Positions 9,760 through 20,712 of a stretch of DNA of 64,000 nucleotides are shown here, one piece after another. The first letter of the stretch is position 1, and each line of letters begins with the position of its first letter. The notes under the pieces were generated by a model. It was not told the DNA's origin. It did not search any database and worked only from the letters and a program-made list of their open reading frames with translations. The stretch spans positions 212,331-276,330 of the forward strand of contig MNCI01002086.1 in the NCBI GenBank assembly GCA_015680685.1, in the 5' to 3' direction. Source of the stretch: Gnetum montanum (taxonomy: Eukaryota; Streptophyta; Gnetopsida; Gnetales; Gnetaceae). Position numbers and translations under genes: made by a program.

Positions 9760-12630
9760 AAGATGGTTGAGAAGATCAAATAGTCCCAAGCAATGGAGGT
9801 TCCTAAGGTTTTGAAGGATCTTCACCAACTTCAGGCATGCATGGTGGCTGAGGTAGCTATGGCTATCCTATTGTGGCTATTACCTCCAATGGAAGCTGAA
9901 AGGCATCCAGTAATGCCTTCATCTTCTTCTCCTTATGTCAGGAATCATTCATAGTCCACATAGCATCACCAATGTGGGCTAGAATGGGGATATCCCATAG
10001 ATAGTGCATTACTAGGAATAGCTCCTTGACGTTGATGAACTCGGTAGAAAATTATTTGCATTTGACATTGAACATCCTAACTACATTTTGCACCTCATGA
10101 TAGTCATCCATTCTTTTGTCCATGCTCTCAACAATTGATCTCTTATCAATATATTTTCCCTTGAGAACCTCAAGTTTAGCATTTACCTCTACAAGCTTTT
10201 GCTTGGTATCCTTATGATGCTTAAATTGGGCTTTATACAATAAGTACAAGCTGGCTACCTACTTTTCTAGTTCTGACTACAACCATCTAGTAGTCAACAT
10301 AGCCAAGTTTGCATACCAAAGATTAGGAAGCTTCATATATTTAGTCATCTCCTTTATCTAAAATTCCTTTAGATGAATTTCTACTTTATTGTATTGATCA
10401 ATCCGATCAATGATGGGTTGCCATAATTTGTGTCCTTGTTGGAGTTGCTAGAGGGTCTCATTCACCTTTGCCTTTTCCACTTGGATTTGTTTCTCATTTA
10501 TTTCCTTCTATAGGCTAACCTAGTCTCTGTAGTGATCTTTGACTCTCTCAAATTTGAGAGCCTTTGATTTCTAGGTGCCTACCTCTATTACAGTCTTTTC
10601 ACAAAGGGCATGGACCTCCTCCATGGAGAGGTTTCTATTCTTAGCTACCAATCTCCTTAACTCTATATTTTCTTCTACTAGTTGCTCTTGTTGTTGATGG
10701 ATAAAATTATTCAACTATTGTTTATGTGCATCAATGTTTTGTAGGTGATAATTTTCTATAGTTAGATGCACATTCTTCTAGTAGGTCAGATCCAAGGCCT
10801 TCAGAATTTTATGCTAGGTTGCCTCTACCAAGGATCGGTAAAAAACCACCATCTCCATTGCACCCTTAACCCCTTTCAACCTATGTGAAGCTATTCAAGA
10901 GATTCATCTCTTATTAATGTTGGGTTGAGAAATGCAAGGTTGGAAATCTAGGCTCTCAATTTAGCAACCTTTATAGCTAGGCATTCATTCAGCTCCTTAG
11001 TTGTTTCAAGTTTCTCTTCCAATATAATATTCTTACCCCTTGCACCTAGTAGCTCTGACTAGGTTGTAGCTATATTATTTAGAAGATCAAAGACATCCAA
11101 AGTGGTTGCCCAGTTCCTACCAATTGATCCAGTAGTTGTTCATGTTGTGCTATGGTTAATCTCCCACTTATGGTTCCTGTGGATGTTTACACATCTTTAA
11201 GTGTAGTGACATCTAGTATAGACATTGCAAGTGCATTGAGTGCTTTAACAATTCTATCAGCAACCACCTCTATTGCTATTTCTTTCTAAAAGTGTTGCAT
11301 CATCAATATGGTTGCCTCCTCATCCTCCTCTAAGCACATTGCAACAATTGTGGCATTCCTAGAGATCTCTAGGAATTTCTGCTATTTTGAGAGAGATATC
11401 ATTACCTCTATAGCACTAGGAGTTAACCTTATGGACAATTGCATTCATTGGGTAGAGAAAATAGGACCATGTCCCTCCATCAAGCTAACTGCTTAGGCCA
11501 CATTATTAAAGTGACTCATCATGGACTGGTACATAGATGGGTCTCCACCACTCATGCCTACTTGTTTCTCTTTTTTGCTTAAGAGCCATTCTTAGTATTT
11601 GCACAATTGTTGGGATATTGCAGTGATGCTCGACACTATTTTTTGAGTGGTAGGTGGAGGTGGTGGTTATTGCTTCTCTTCTTGTATCATTGTTGTAGGA
11701 TTTTTATCCTTCATTATCTCTACCCAATTAGTGATTGAAGCACATCAAAAAAAATCATTAGTATAGTAGATTATTTCTCCCCTTTCGACATAGTTTTCTG
11801 ATGAGGCATGGAAAGGGAAGTATCTTCCTTCCATGTTCATTCTCCTTGAATTACTTCCCTATGTCTAGATGGATTACTTGTATAAGGTTAATAGGAAATC
11901 TTCCACTTAGAGTAGCACACACACAGGTACAAAAGGCAGTGATCTTGCTAGGCCTCATCATGGGATTTAGGTGAAAGGTTGCAATCTTGTAATGAATTAT
12001 TTCTATCAGTGTGAGCACCTTGTACTCCTTATGGTTGACACCATAGCACCATTGAATCCATTCCTTTTTGATGTTGGGATCCACTTACATCGAAATATTT
12101 GCAAGATTTGCCCCAGTTTCAGGCAACCCAAGTGCCTCTATAATGGCTTGCATCGATTAGGACACTGAAATGTTCTTGATCTTGATCATTGAACCATTTT
12201 TTTCTATTTTTCCAAAATAGGAACATCTCTCCCATATACCACTCCCCACTGGAAGTGATAACTGGCCATATGGAAGAGGTCTTCAATTGGTCCTGTACCT
12301 CTTAGGTGCTTGCTCCAAGAAAGAGCGAAAGTTTAACTCTTAGAGCACTATCTTTTGGACCTTCCTTGATTTGATTTGTTTCAAGAAAGCTTTTGTCAAG
12401 GTTACCTCAAAGCTTCACTTATTGAGAGGATGCCTCGTCTCAGTGGTGATGTTCTATTACTACCACCTATTCTAGAATCTAACAAATAGACACCACTTTG
12501 GTCTCTTCCCTAAGAGGTCCCATGGTATAGGTTATTATTGGTCTTCCTGGGTTGGTTCTTGGCCCCTTCCCATTCTTAGCCATTTTTTCCTTTATTGAGA
12601 TGGTCCTCCTTCCTATGTGTATTTGCCTTT
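9760..12630 (-). pseudogene. ORF3 of element A, downstream of integrase, broken
   Basis: Athila-type elements often carry an extra gene after integrase, sometimes called env-like. On the minus strand the remains start near 12630 with a Lys-rich segment (KEDHLNKGKN), pass through a conserved stretch near 12190-12100 (ALGLPETGANLANIS), a long Lys/Glu-rich probable coiled coil at 10050-11900 (for example KLVEVNAKLEVLKGKY near 10180) and end near 9765 with a Pro-rich tail (PLEPP-like, then GTI). Element B carries the two ends of the same protein but lacks the middle of about 1.9 kb. Function is unknown; I see no clear signal peptide or membrane segment. Confidence 0.6.
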
Positions 12631-13069
12631 TGGTGCCATCTATGGTCACAACACATCTATGGATTAGTAGATATAATTTGTAACATAAAATTTTTGGATA
12701 CCTTATCTCATTAATTAGTTACACTTGGCTCTGGTTGGACAATGGTAGATTGATTATTTTATTGATTAATTTTTTATTGTAAGTGTTACCAGAGCTTATT
12801 AGAAAGGTTTAACTTTCGTAATTTGGTATTTTAATGATGATTCCTTAGTTAAAGCTTTATGGGAGTTAGAAAAATGTCAAAAAATTTTATGTTAAGAAAA
12901 ACATGTTTGTGGCCCCCATGACTAACAGCTTACCTTTGGGAGCTATAGGGTTGAAGAACAAAGTGATTTGGACAAATAGTTATGAAGTTATTGGCTGTAG
13001 AAGGTTCTAGGCTCTAAAAATTGCAAAAACTCCTTAGTTGTTTATGAGAAAATGTGAAAATTTCTAAGG

Positions 13070-13205
13070 GGAGTCGCATATATATATATATATATAGTAA
13101 TTTTGCATTATGTCAATGGGGCCTCGTATACACATTAGCTCCATCAATAGGGCCCCATTTATGAGACCTCATAGACACATTAACTCCATCGATAGGGCCA
13201 CATTT
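13070..13205 (-). promoter_or_regulatory. Possible internal promoter of A upstream of ORF3
   Basis: A (TA)n run at about 13077-13097 sits where element B has TATTTATAG. It is followed on the plus strand by three copies of the LTR word: TCAATGGGGCC (13123), CATCAATAGGGCC (13142) and CATCGATAGGGCC (13187), within a repeat of about 50 bp. The same pairing of TATA and CATCGATGGGGC words makes up U3. It lies about 450 bp upstream of ORF3 in element sense. Confidence 0.45.
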
Positions 13206-14829
13206 ATGGGATCCATAAAAAAAATTCTCAAACTTGAATAATTCAATAAATACAAGGAATTTTTGAATGAATTTAGGGTTCATGGAGTCCTAACAAAGCC
13301 AAGAATACGATGAAATCATGAAATAGGATCTTTAAAGCTCAAAAAATTGAAAATTTAATGGAGAATGTGTGAATTAAAGAAAATTCTTAAGAAGCACATG
13401 GTCAGATGTAGAAGATGGATATATGAAAGATTGTGATTGCAATAATGCCTAGGGATAAGGTGCTTAACAAACCCAACCAAGAGATATGCAAATGGGTCCT
13501 CCCCATAGTAGGCACATGCCCTATTTTCCCTTTCATAACCTCAACTTAAGGAGTCCATGGGCCCCATAGGTGATTAATGGTTTATGAAAGTTAAGGATCA
13601 AAACCCAGAAGATTTCACCAAAGAATTCAAGTACGTCAAACAAAGACACCAAACAAGAACATGGACATAGATAATGAGGTGAGTTATGGGTAACATGGAT
13701 GGATGATGGAGAAGGTGGAATGGAGTTCCAAATTGAGGTCATAAGAAGTTCCTTTGCGGATTTGTGATTAAATGACCTAAGAAGATCCATCCTTAGTCTA
13801 GACCAAAATAAATCACTTTTAGTGACTTCACATCACCACTTCAAGACTGATCCATCCCCTCGAGACACATGAGTGCATCCATAGAACAACTACCATTCCT
13901 TAAAGAGAAGAAAAAAGAAGTAGGAAGTGAGAGAGGGCCTTAGTTAGAGAGGAACTTCAAGCATGGGCAACATGTCTTTCTAGTCCCATAACTAGTGCTT
14001 GTAGCCCATTTATTTGTCTAAGGGGTGTGCTTTGAATTTCCATCATGTTTTTTTTATTTTTTCTTTTATTTTAATTTTGTTTATTTATTTATTTATTTAT
14101 TTTGGAATTTTTGAATGGTAACCACACTATGCAAAGACTTATTCAACTTCTTGTTATTGGTTGACATAGAATGGTAGGAAATCCATGAAAACACTCATGC
14201 AACCAAGTAAGTAGAAGAGTAAAAAGAGTATTAATCCCCCTTGATGTCACATCATATGCAAACATTTGAATCCTTCCTAATTTTGGGAACCACCAAGGTC
14301 ACAAATTTATTAAAGGTTTATTTAATGAAAGGGACCTCATATTCCCAAAAGAAGGAAAATCATAGATTTTTGTGGATGGATGGATGTTGTGGACTCATTG
14401 TGTATTATATGAAAAAGAAACCATGTCTTAGCCATTGATAAAAAAATTTAAAAATAGAAACCATACATTAGAAAACAAAAACATTAAGTGTAAACCACCA
14501 TTAGCAACAACCACAGCACCACTATGTCCTATTGGCATAAAGCAAATTTATTAATAGAAATTAGAAAATCACACTAAAATAAAATAAAATAAGGTAAAAT
14601 ATATAAGAAAGTGTAAAATATTAAAGAAAAATTTAAATGTACTAACGATGGTGTAAAAAAAATTTAGAAAATAGTTGAGGAGCCACATATATGGTTAGCA
14701 TGGCTAGCCATCTTCCCCATGACTAAGTTGGAAGGAGGAGATTCAAAAGATTGAGCATGGTTGTCCATCCATTGAGGTATTTGGTGTACTGGCTTGCTTA
14801 GGCTCATGGAAAGGCTTCACTTGTTGGAT
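13206..14829. other. Noncoding spacer between integrase and ORF3 of A
   Basis: Collinear with 45.8-47.4 kb of B over its length, so it is an old part of the element. No conserved frame is visible. Confidence 0.6.
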
Positions 14830-16140
14830 CTTAACCAACTAATTCTTGTTTGGAATTTTAGGTTTGTATATGATCATGGTTCCAAAAGAAAAATTTTTAT
14901 TGATTATATAAGACCCCTCCCACAATGTTAGAAATTTTTTTTTTTTGAGAAACATGTGTGGGGTTCCAATAGAGGACCTTATCTCTAGGTTGAATTTTGA
15001 TCCGGTCATGATGCTTTTTGTTGAATGCCTTATGCACTTCATTCAAGGATAGGGCTATAGATCAATTTTCATTTAGTACATTTAGGTTAATTAGTCTTTC
15101 TTTTTGTACTAGACTTAGGTCAAGGTCTAGGTCATAGGTTGTTGAAAGTAAATGGAGCTTGGATTGGATAGGTAGAGTTGGTAATTTTCTTTACACTAGC
15201 TCATAGGGAGAGTAGCCTATAGGAAGTTTCCATGTTGAGTGGTAGGCCTAAAGGGCATCATTCAATTTTGTACTCTAGTCTCTCCTATATTTGTCAATAG
15301 TTCTTGTTAGGATCTTCATGATCTCCCTACTGGTAGCCTCTACTTGACCGTTAATTTATGTTCAACCCCCAATAATTACATAAGCTTGCAAAAATTAGCC
15401 CCTATAAAATGAGTTCCATTATAAAAAATTAGTGCATGTGGCACCCCAAACCTTTTTACAACATTTTGTTATACAAACTGCATAGTAGTGGATGATGTAT
15501 AGTCGATGACGACTACTACTTTTGTTCATTTTATGCAATAATCAATGGCAATGATTATATATGCCTTTCCATTGGACATGGGTGTGATGAGACCCATGAA
15601 GTTGATGATTCATATGTTGAAAGTTTTTAGTGGTTGAATCCATTGTTGAGGATCCTCCATTTGTGCAGTCATCCCACCATCTCGTTGACAGCATTCACAA
15701 GATCAAATAAATTGGTGAGCCTCCCCAAAGATTATGGGCCAATATTATCTTGCCATCAATATTTTTATGGTCATGCATCTCCTTGAATATTTTGCTTTGC
15801 AAGGGCCTTCATGAGCATCTTGGAGAATGAAGAATTGATTTGCATCAGGCACACACCAATGAACTAGGCCATCAGTGCATACCTTGTAAAGGTGTCCATT
15901 GATTTCCATGAAGTGTTTGGCTTGATGAAGAAATTATTATTTCTTCATATAGTGCAAATCTTGTGGCATCTCTTGTTTGAGATGATAAGTAAGGATGCCA
16001 TCATAGCATTTGGATTCTATGGGCATATGTGCGTTAATTACATTGGAAAAGAGGAGTACATCTGAGAATTGATCAAAGAGGGCTCTCCTTCTCTTTGTTA
16101 TCCCATTGTAACCAAGAGAGATGGTTAGCAACCATATTCT
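14830..16140 (-). pseudogene. Integrase of element A, broken
   Basis: In element sense: an N-terminal zinc region ending CECCQRDGG near 15690, then the catalytic core with NFMGLITPMSNGKAYIII and DYCIK near 15560, YNGTHF (the second Asp lost, normally DNGTHF as in B) near 15420, then a C-terminal part with KIQPRDKVLYW near 14970. A deletion of about 27 bp relative to B near 15355 removes the YHPQ motif that lies just before the catalytic Glu. Numerous stops. Confidence 0.8.
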
Positions 16141-16149
16141 TAGTCTCCT

Positions 16150-17400
16150 TTTGATATATCATTGTAAGATCAAATTTGTGCAAGATCACTAGCCACTATA
16201 TGATAGGGAGGCTTATTGTTGGCTTGTTCATGAGGAAGTGAATGTCACTATGATTAGTATGCATAAATACTTTATATCCAAGCACATAGTACCTAAAATT
16301 ATCTAGAGCATACACCATCTCCATTAGTTCTTTCTCCATTGTGGTGTGATTTAACTATGCATCCACAATGCTTCAACTTCCATAGTGGATGTAATATGGA
16401 TGTTTCTTATCGTTCAACTACATAAGCATAGCCCTCAAGCCATAATTTGATGCATCTATCATGATATAAAATGATTTGGACCAATCAGGTGCTTGTAGAA
16501 TTAGAGTCTCTACGAGCTTCTTCTGGAGGCTCTAGAATGTTTTTTTTTGCATTCCTTGGTCCAAATTAATGGAGCATCTTTCTTTGTTAGCTCAACCAAT
16601 GGTTTTACGATCTTAGATAAATTCTCTATAAATCGATGGTAGTAACTAATGTGTCCAAAAAATGATTGATTATCTTTTACAACTTTTGGTTAACAAGTAA
16701 TTTCTTGGATGATCCTTATCTTTTGGGATCTACCTTGATCCCTTCCTATGAAATTCTATGGCCCAATACAATGCCTTCTTGGATAATGAGATGGCACTTT
16801 TTTTAATTGAGTTTCCAATTTGTTTCCACACATCTTTTGAGTACTTACTCAAGGTGGTCCAAGGATTTCTTTAATGTAGTGATGTAAGTGGAGAAGTCAT
16901 CCATGAAGATTTTTACTATGCTATCAATTTTCTACTAAAGAGATGCTTAAGACCAGAAATTGGAAAGTGTTAGGAGCATTGCATAGAGCAAAAGACATCT
17001 TGCAATATGCAAAGGTCCTTCATGGACTTGTGAATGTTGTTTTGGCCTAGTGTTTTGGTGCAATTTGGATTTGGTTATAGCCACTATAACCATGTAGAAA
17101 ACTATAATAGCAATGCCTAGATATGATGTCCAATACCTAATTAATGAATGACAATGGAAATGATCTTTGAATGTTTCCATGTTTAATAGCTTAATGTCGA
17201 TACAAACTTGCCATATGTTGCCTCTTTTTGGCACTATCATAAGTGGGTTGACCCACTTGCTATTCACAATGGGGTAGATGAACCCTACCTTAAGGAGTTG
17301 CTTAATTTTCTCTTTGATAATTTGCTTCAATTTTTGGTTCAACTACCATTGTGGTTACCTCCATAGCTTCATGGATAGATCAATATAAATGTGGTGCTAG
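16150..17400 (-). pseudogene. Reverse transcriptase and RNase H of element A, broken
   Basis: RT begins near 17342 with the Athila-like KQLLKVGFIYPIVNSKWVNP and PKRG segment (open for 131 codons, partly out of frame at its end), then VCIDIKLLNMETFKDHF. The catalytic motif reads KIFMDDFS at about 16890-16913. RNase H follows with FYIMIDASNYGL near 16455 and KELMEMVYALDNFRYYVLG near 16300. It copies element RNA into cDNA and removes the template. Stops and frameshifts throughout. Confidence 0.85.
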
Positions 17401-18009
17401 AATATCTATGGATCAATTCCAGTGAGTTCAAGATATGACAAGGCAAAGGCTGTTGGCCATTTGTTGATCACTTTCAACAATTTTTCTTTTTTCTCATGAG
17501 CAAGTTTGACATTAAGTATGATTAGCTTGCCATTTTTCAAGAATGCATATTCTAGGCTAGCATGTAGAGTTTTCAACTCTAGGGGCTCTTATTTAAAATT
17601 CTTAGGGATCTCCAACTCTCCATAATTAGTATCATCATTTTCATCATTAGAAAGTTGGTGATGAACTTGCTTTGGTTCATCCATGCCTATAACATAAGTG
17701 CATGTTAGGCTCTTAGTGGGTTCTATGTACATTGTGCTACTTTCAAGATCAGTGGTTAACCATTGGGTATCCTCTTGTTTTGTGGCTACTACGTATAGAA
17801 ACCTTTGAATATCTACTTCATGTGCACACTACTTGCATGCAAAAATAGATGCTCTTTTCATGGACCAAAGTTTCTGCATGTAATTGCACCCTATATTATT
17901 GTACACAATGCATGGAAATCACTTCTTCTTAATATTTTCAAATGCAATTTCCTTAGATATTTCCAAGGAAAGATATTTGATGTCCATTATTGCATCAATA
18001 GTGCTTAGC

Positions 18010-18340
18010 CATGTTCTTCCCATAATGATTGAGATGTCCCCTTTACAGTTCTCAACCTTGATTACTAGGAAATCAAAGGATAAGACCACCCACAAATAGT
18101 GGTCACAATGTTTTCTACCAGTCCCAATGGAATAGTGATGGAGTGGTCTACCAATTCTAATATGATATTGCTCTTCTAGAGAGGTGGTAGGTTCTAAGCA
18201 ATATACATCTCATGAGAAATCAAGTTAACATTAGAACCTAAATCAAGAAGGGCTTTACATGGTTCATTCCTAGTAATCTATAAATAGATAAGAGGACTTA
18301 CAGGATTTGCTAATTTCCTAGGAAGGTTGGTAGCCTGGAT
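18010..18340 (-). pseudogene. Aspartic protease of element A, broken
   Basis: NEPCKALLDLGSNVNLIS near 18240 is the Athila-type protease active site (DLG in place of DTG), followed by ELVDHSITIPLGLVENIV. Element P inserted about 130 bp upstream in element sense and separates it from gag. Confidence 0.8.
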
Positions 18341-18462
18341 CCAATTAGATACGACATGAGTGAGCATTACATATGTATTTTGGGTAGTATTTGGTTTGAA
18401 GGATTTCTGATGGAATGGTTTGTAGAGGATGAGGTAGGAGCAAGGTGGCTAGCCACCTAAGT

Positions 18463-18467
18463 GTGAG
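18463..18467. repeat. Target site duplication of P, left copy (GTGAG)
   Basis: GTGAG before the LTR start TGAAACACC; ATGAG follows the LTR end at 28284-28288. One G>A difference. The uninterrupted sequence in element B near 51105 (AGTAGGTGAGGG) confirms the empty site. Confidence 0.85.
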
Positions 18468-20211
18468 TGAAACACCACCAAATTCAGATAACAGCACTAC
18501 AATGGCAAATTTTTCTAAGTGTTAACTCAAGGAAAAATTTTCTAAGTGTTTGGCCATGATCCCACTATTGGGGCTACACTCTAGAGTGTAACTAGCATAG
18601 CATGCAACACAACTAGATTTGAAAAAATCTTCTAAGTGTCAAATAATAGCTGCAAAAAATTTTCTAAGCGTCTTGCTATGCTCATGTCCCTTTTGCTACA
18701 CTCTCTAGCATATCAAGTGTAGCAACACTCCAGTAGCCAATTTGCACATGTTAAGCCAAACATTAAGATACCTTAACATGGAAGAGGCATTTGGTATATT
18801 TTCTAACTCCTAAAGCTACCCCTCCTGCTATGCTCTTAAGTGTAGCTAGTGTAGTAAGAATAAGGACTACAATTTTTTGCAAATTTTTCTAAGTGTCCAT
18901 GCTACATTTTTTCCCATACTACTATGCTCTCTATCATAGCAAGCATAGTAGTGTTGGACTTTAGTTTTTGCAAGAATTGCCTAGCTGCTGTGCTACACTC
19001 CAAAGTGTAGCTAGCATAGCAATAAGAAAATACCTCCAAAAGCTTCCAGAGCTTAGCACATTCCTTCATTCCATCTCTAACATTTCTTTGGCAAGTAGGA
19101 TTAGCAACTTGTACTCTTTTTATACCTCCGCCTATGTCCCAAAATTATACCTATGCTTAATCGCACTTGAAAGAGAGAAGAATGTAGTCTTGGAGTGTAG
19201 CCTCCAAATTTCACTATTTTGCACTATTTGCAAGTACATTGCAGTCTTAGTACATGCAATATTAGTAGCATAGCTAGTTTGGTAGTTTTCTAGGATCTAG
19301 TGGAGTGTATCAAAGGGTAGCACCAGTTGTCCCACTAGGAGCATAGTAGAGGTTAGCGTAGCCTCACCTACCCTTTGCCATGTGGCACTCAATCCACATT
19401 TCATGCTAACCCTAAGCCTATATATACCCAAACATTTCATGTTTTAGTGGTTGGTAACTCTTACATTCTGTTGACATTTCATTCTAGTAGTGGGCATTTA
19501 AAGCATTTGGCAAGCAAATCCAAGCAGTAGTTAGCACCTTAGAGCACCATTGAGCACCCCATACACTGCAGCCTATCAACATCTAGATAACCCCTTTACA
19601 TCCCACTCAGCACTACAGTGCACTACAAGTCCATAGGACACCATAGTAGCCAAGCTAGTAGGCACAGACCTTATAGTGGATGTTAGTATTCACCCTAGGA
19701 CACCCCAAAGACTCTAGCTACACTACTATTATGCTTGTCTATAACATGGTGTACCTTTGTAAAGCTCATTTGTAATTGCTACACTCCCCATCTAGGGTGG
19801 TATCATCCTTTCTTTCTCTCAAACTCATTGCATTTCAAGCATTTTCTTTGTTGTATTTTAAGCATTTTATTTAACATTTAGCATTGCATTGGAATTTGTT
19901 TTGCTACTCTACATGCTTGTTGCACACTTGCATTCCCATTCTTGTGCCATGTTATCCCTCTATGCTTAGGCTTAGTTAGCCTCGATAGTGCTGAGAACAT
20001 CATCAACACTCACATTTTTGGCTAACCACACCACCCCCTAGTTGCACCCACTAACTTGGTTGCAACCAACAAAATTCCTATTTGATCAAAAAGACCATCT
20101 AGGGCACTCCACCTCTATTTCCTAGCAAAGGCCCTTATGCAGAGGTGGAGTTGAGGCTGTGCACCCATGAACCCCTCCATGTTCTATCCATTGATGTTTT
20201 TGGTTACTACA
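18468..20211 (+). repeat. 5' LTR of element P (1744 bp)
   Basis: TGAAACACCACC to TTACTACA. Aligns with 26523-28283 along its length. U3 contains five CTAAGTGT-type repeats and palindromes around TACACTCTAGAGTGTA (18575-18590); a TATA box TATATATA lies at 19419-19426 with a decayed G-box (CATGTGG) just upstream near 19378. Confidence 0.9.
19419..19426 (+). promoter_or_regulatory. TATA box of the P 5' LTR
   Basis: CCTATATATACCC; the 3' LTR has CCTATAAATACCCC at the same place (27476). CATGTGGCACTC lies about 35 bp upstream, and the 3' LTR keeps the intact G-box form CACGTGG. Confidence 0.7.
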
Positions 20212-20214
20212 ATC

Positions 20215-20235
20215 TTTTGGTACTAAAAGTAGGGC
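20215..20235 (+). promoter_or_regulatory. Possible primer binding site of P
   Basis: TGGTACTAAAAG begins a few bases after the LTR. It resembles the initiator-Met primer site TGGTATCAGAGC at 7 of 12 positions. The match is weak, so the primer tRNA of this family is not settled. Confidence 0.25.
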
Positions 20236-20484
20236 CTTGCCATTTCTTTTTGCTTTTTTTGATTGTTGTCTTGCATGCTCTCTCCACCACTAGTTGGTGT
20301 AGATTGGACCCCATCATCGGTTCCCCTAGAACCCTGTTGGACAAAAGCTAAAGTTCATCTTTGGCACTTAACCAAAATTCTGAGTGCTCAAGAGAGCATA
20401 GCTAGCTCGTAGTGTATAGAGCATAGTTAGCTGCAGTGTAGTGAGTGTAGCACTAGAGTTAGCCATTTTCAACAACTTTCATAA

Positions 20485-20693
20485 ATAGCATTTTTTTTTG
20501 CATTTCCATACTTAGAATTTTTTCTACATTTTCATACTTAGCCAAGTTTTCTATAGTTTTACACTTAGTCAATTTTTTGTAGTTTCCATACTTAGCCATT
20601 CTTTTGCATTTTTATACTTAGTCATTTTTCTGCTACCAGCAAACTTAGTCATTTTTTCACAATTTTTAAAGTTAGCCAATTTTTGCAAATAGC
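20485..20693 (+). repeat. Leader tandem repeat of P, about 7 units
   Basis: Units of about 26-31 bp built on TTTGCATTTCCATACTTAGCCA lie between the LTR and the gag start codon. CTTAG or GTTAG recurs near 20510, 20536, 20565, 20590, 20616, 20643 and 20672. Confidence 0.8.
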
Positions 20694-20712
20694 AACTCTC
20701 ACAACCTAATCT

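Noticed and set aside
9760-12630. Calling ORF3 a true envelope gene
   Set aside because: No signal peptide, membrane segment or cleavage site could be seen; only its position resembles the env-like ORF of Athila elements.
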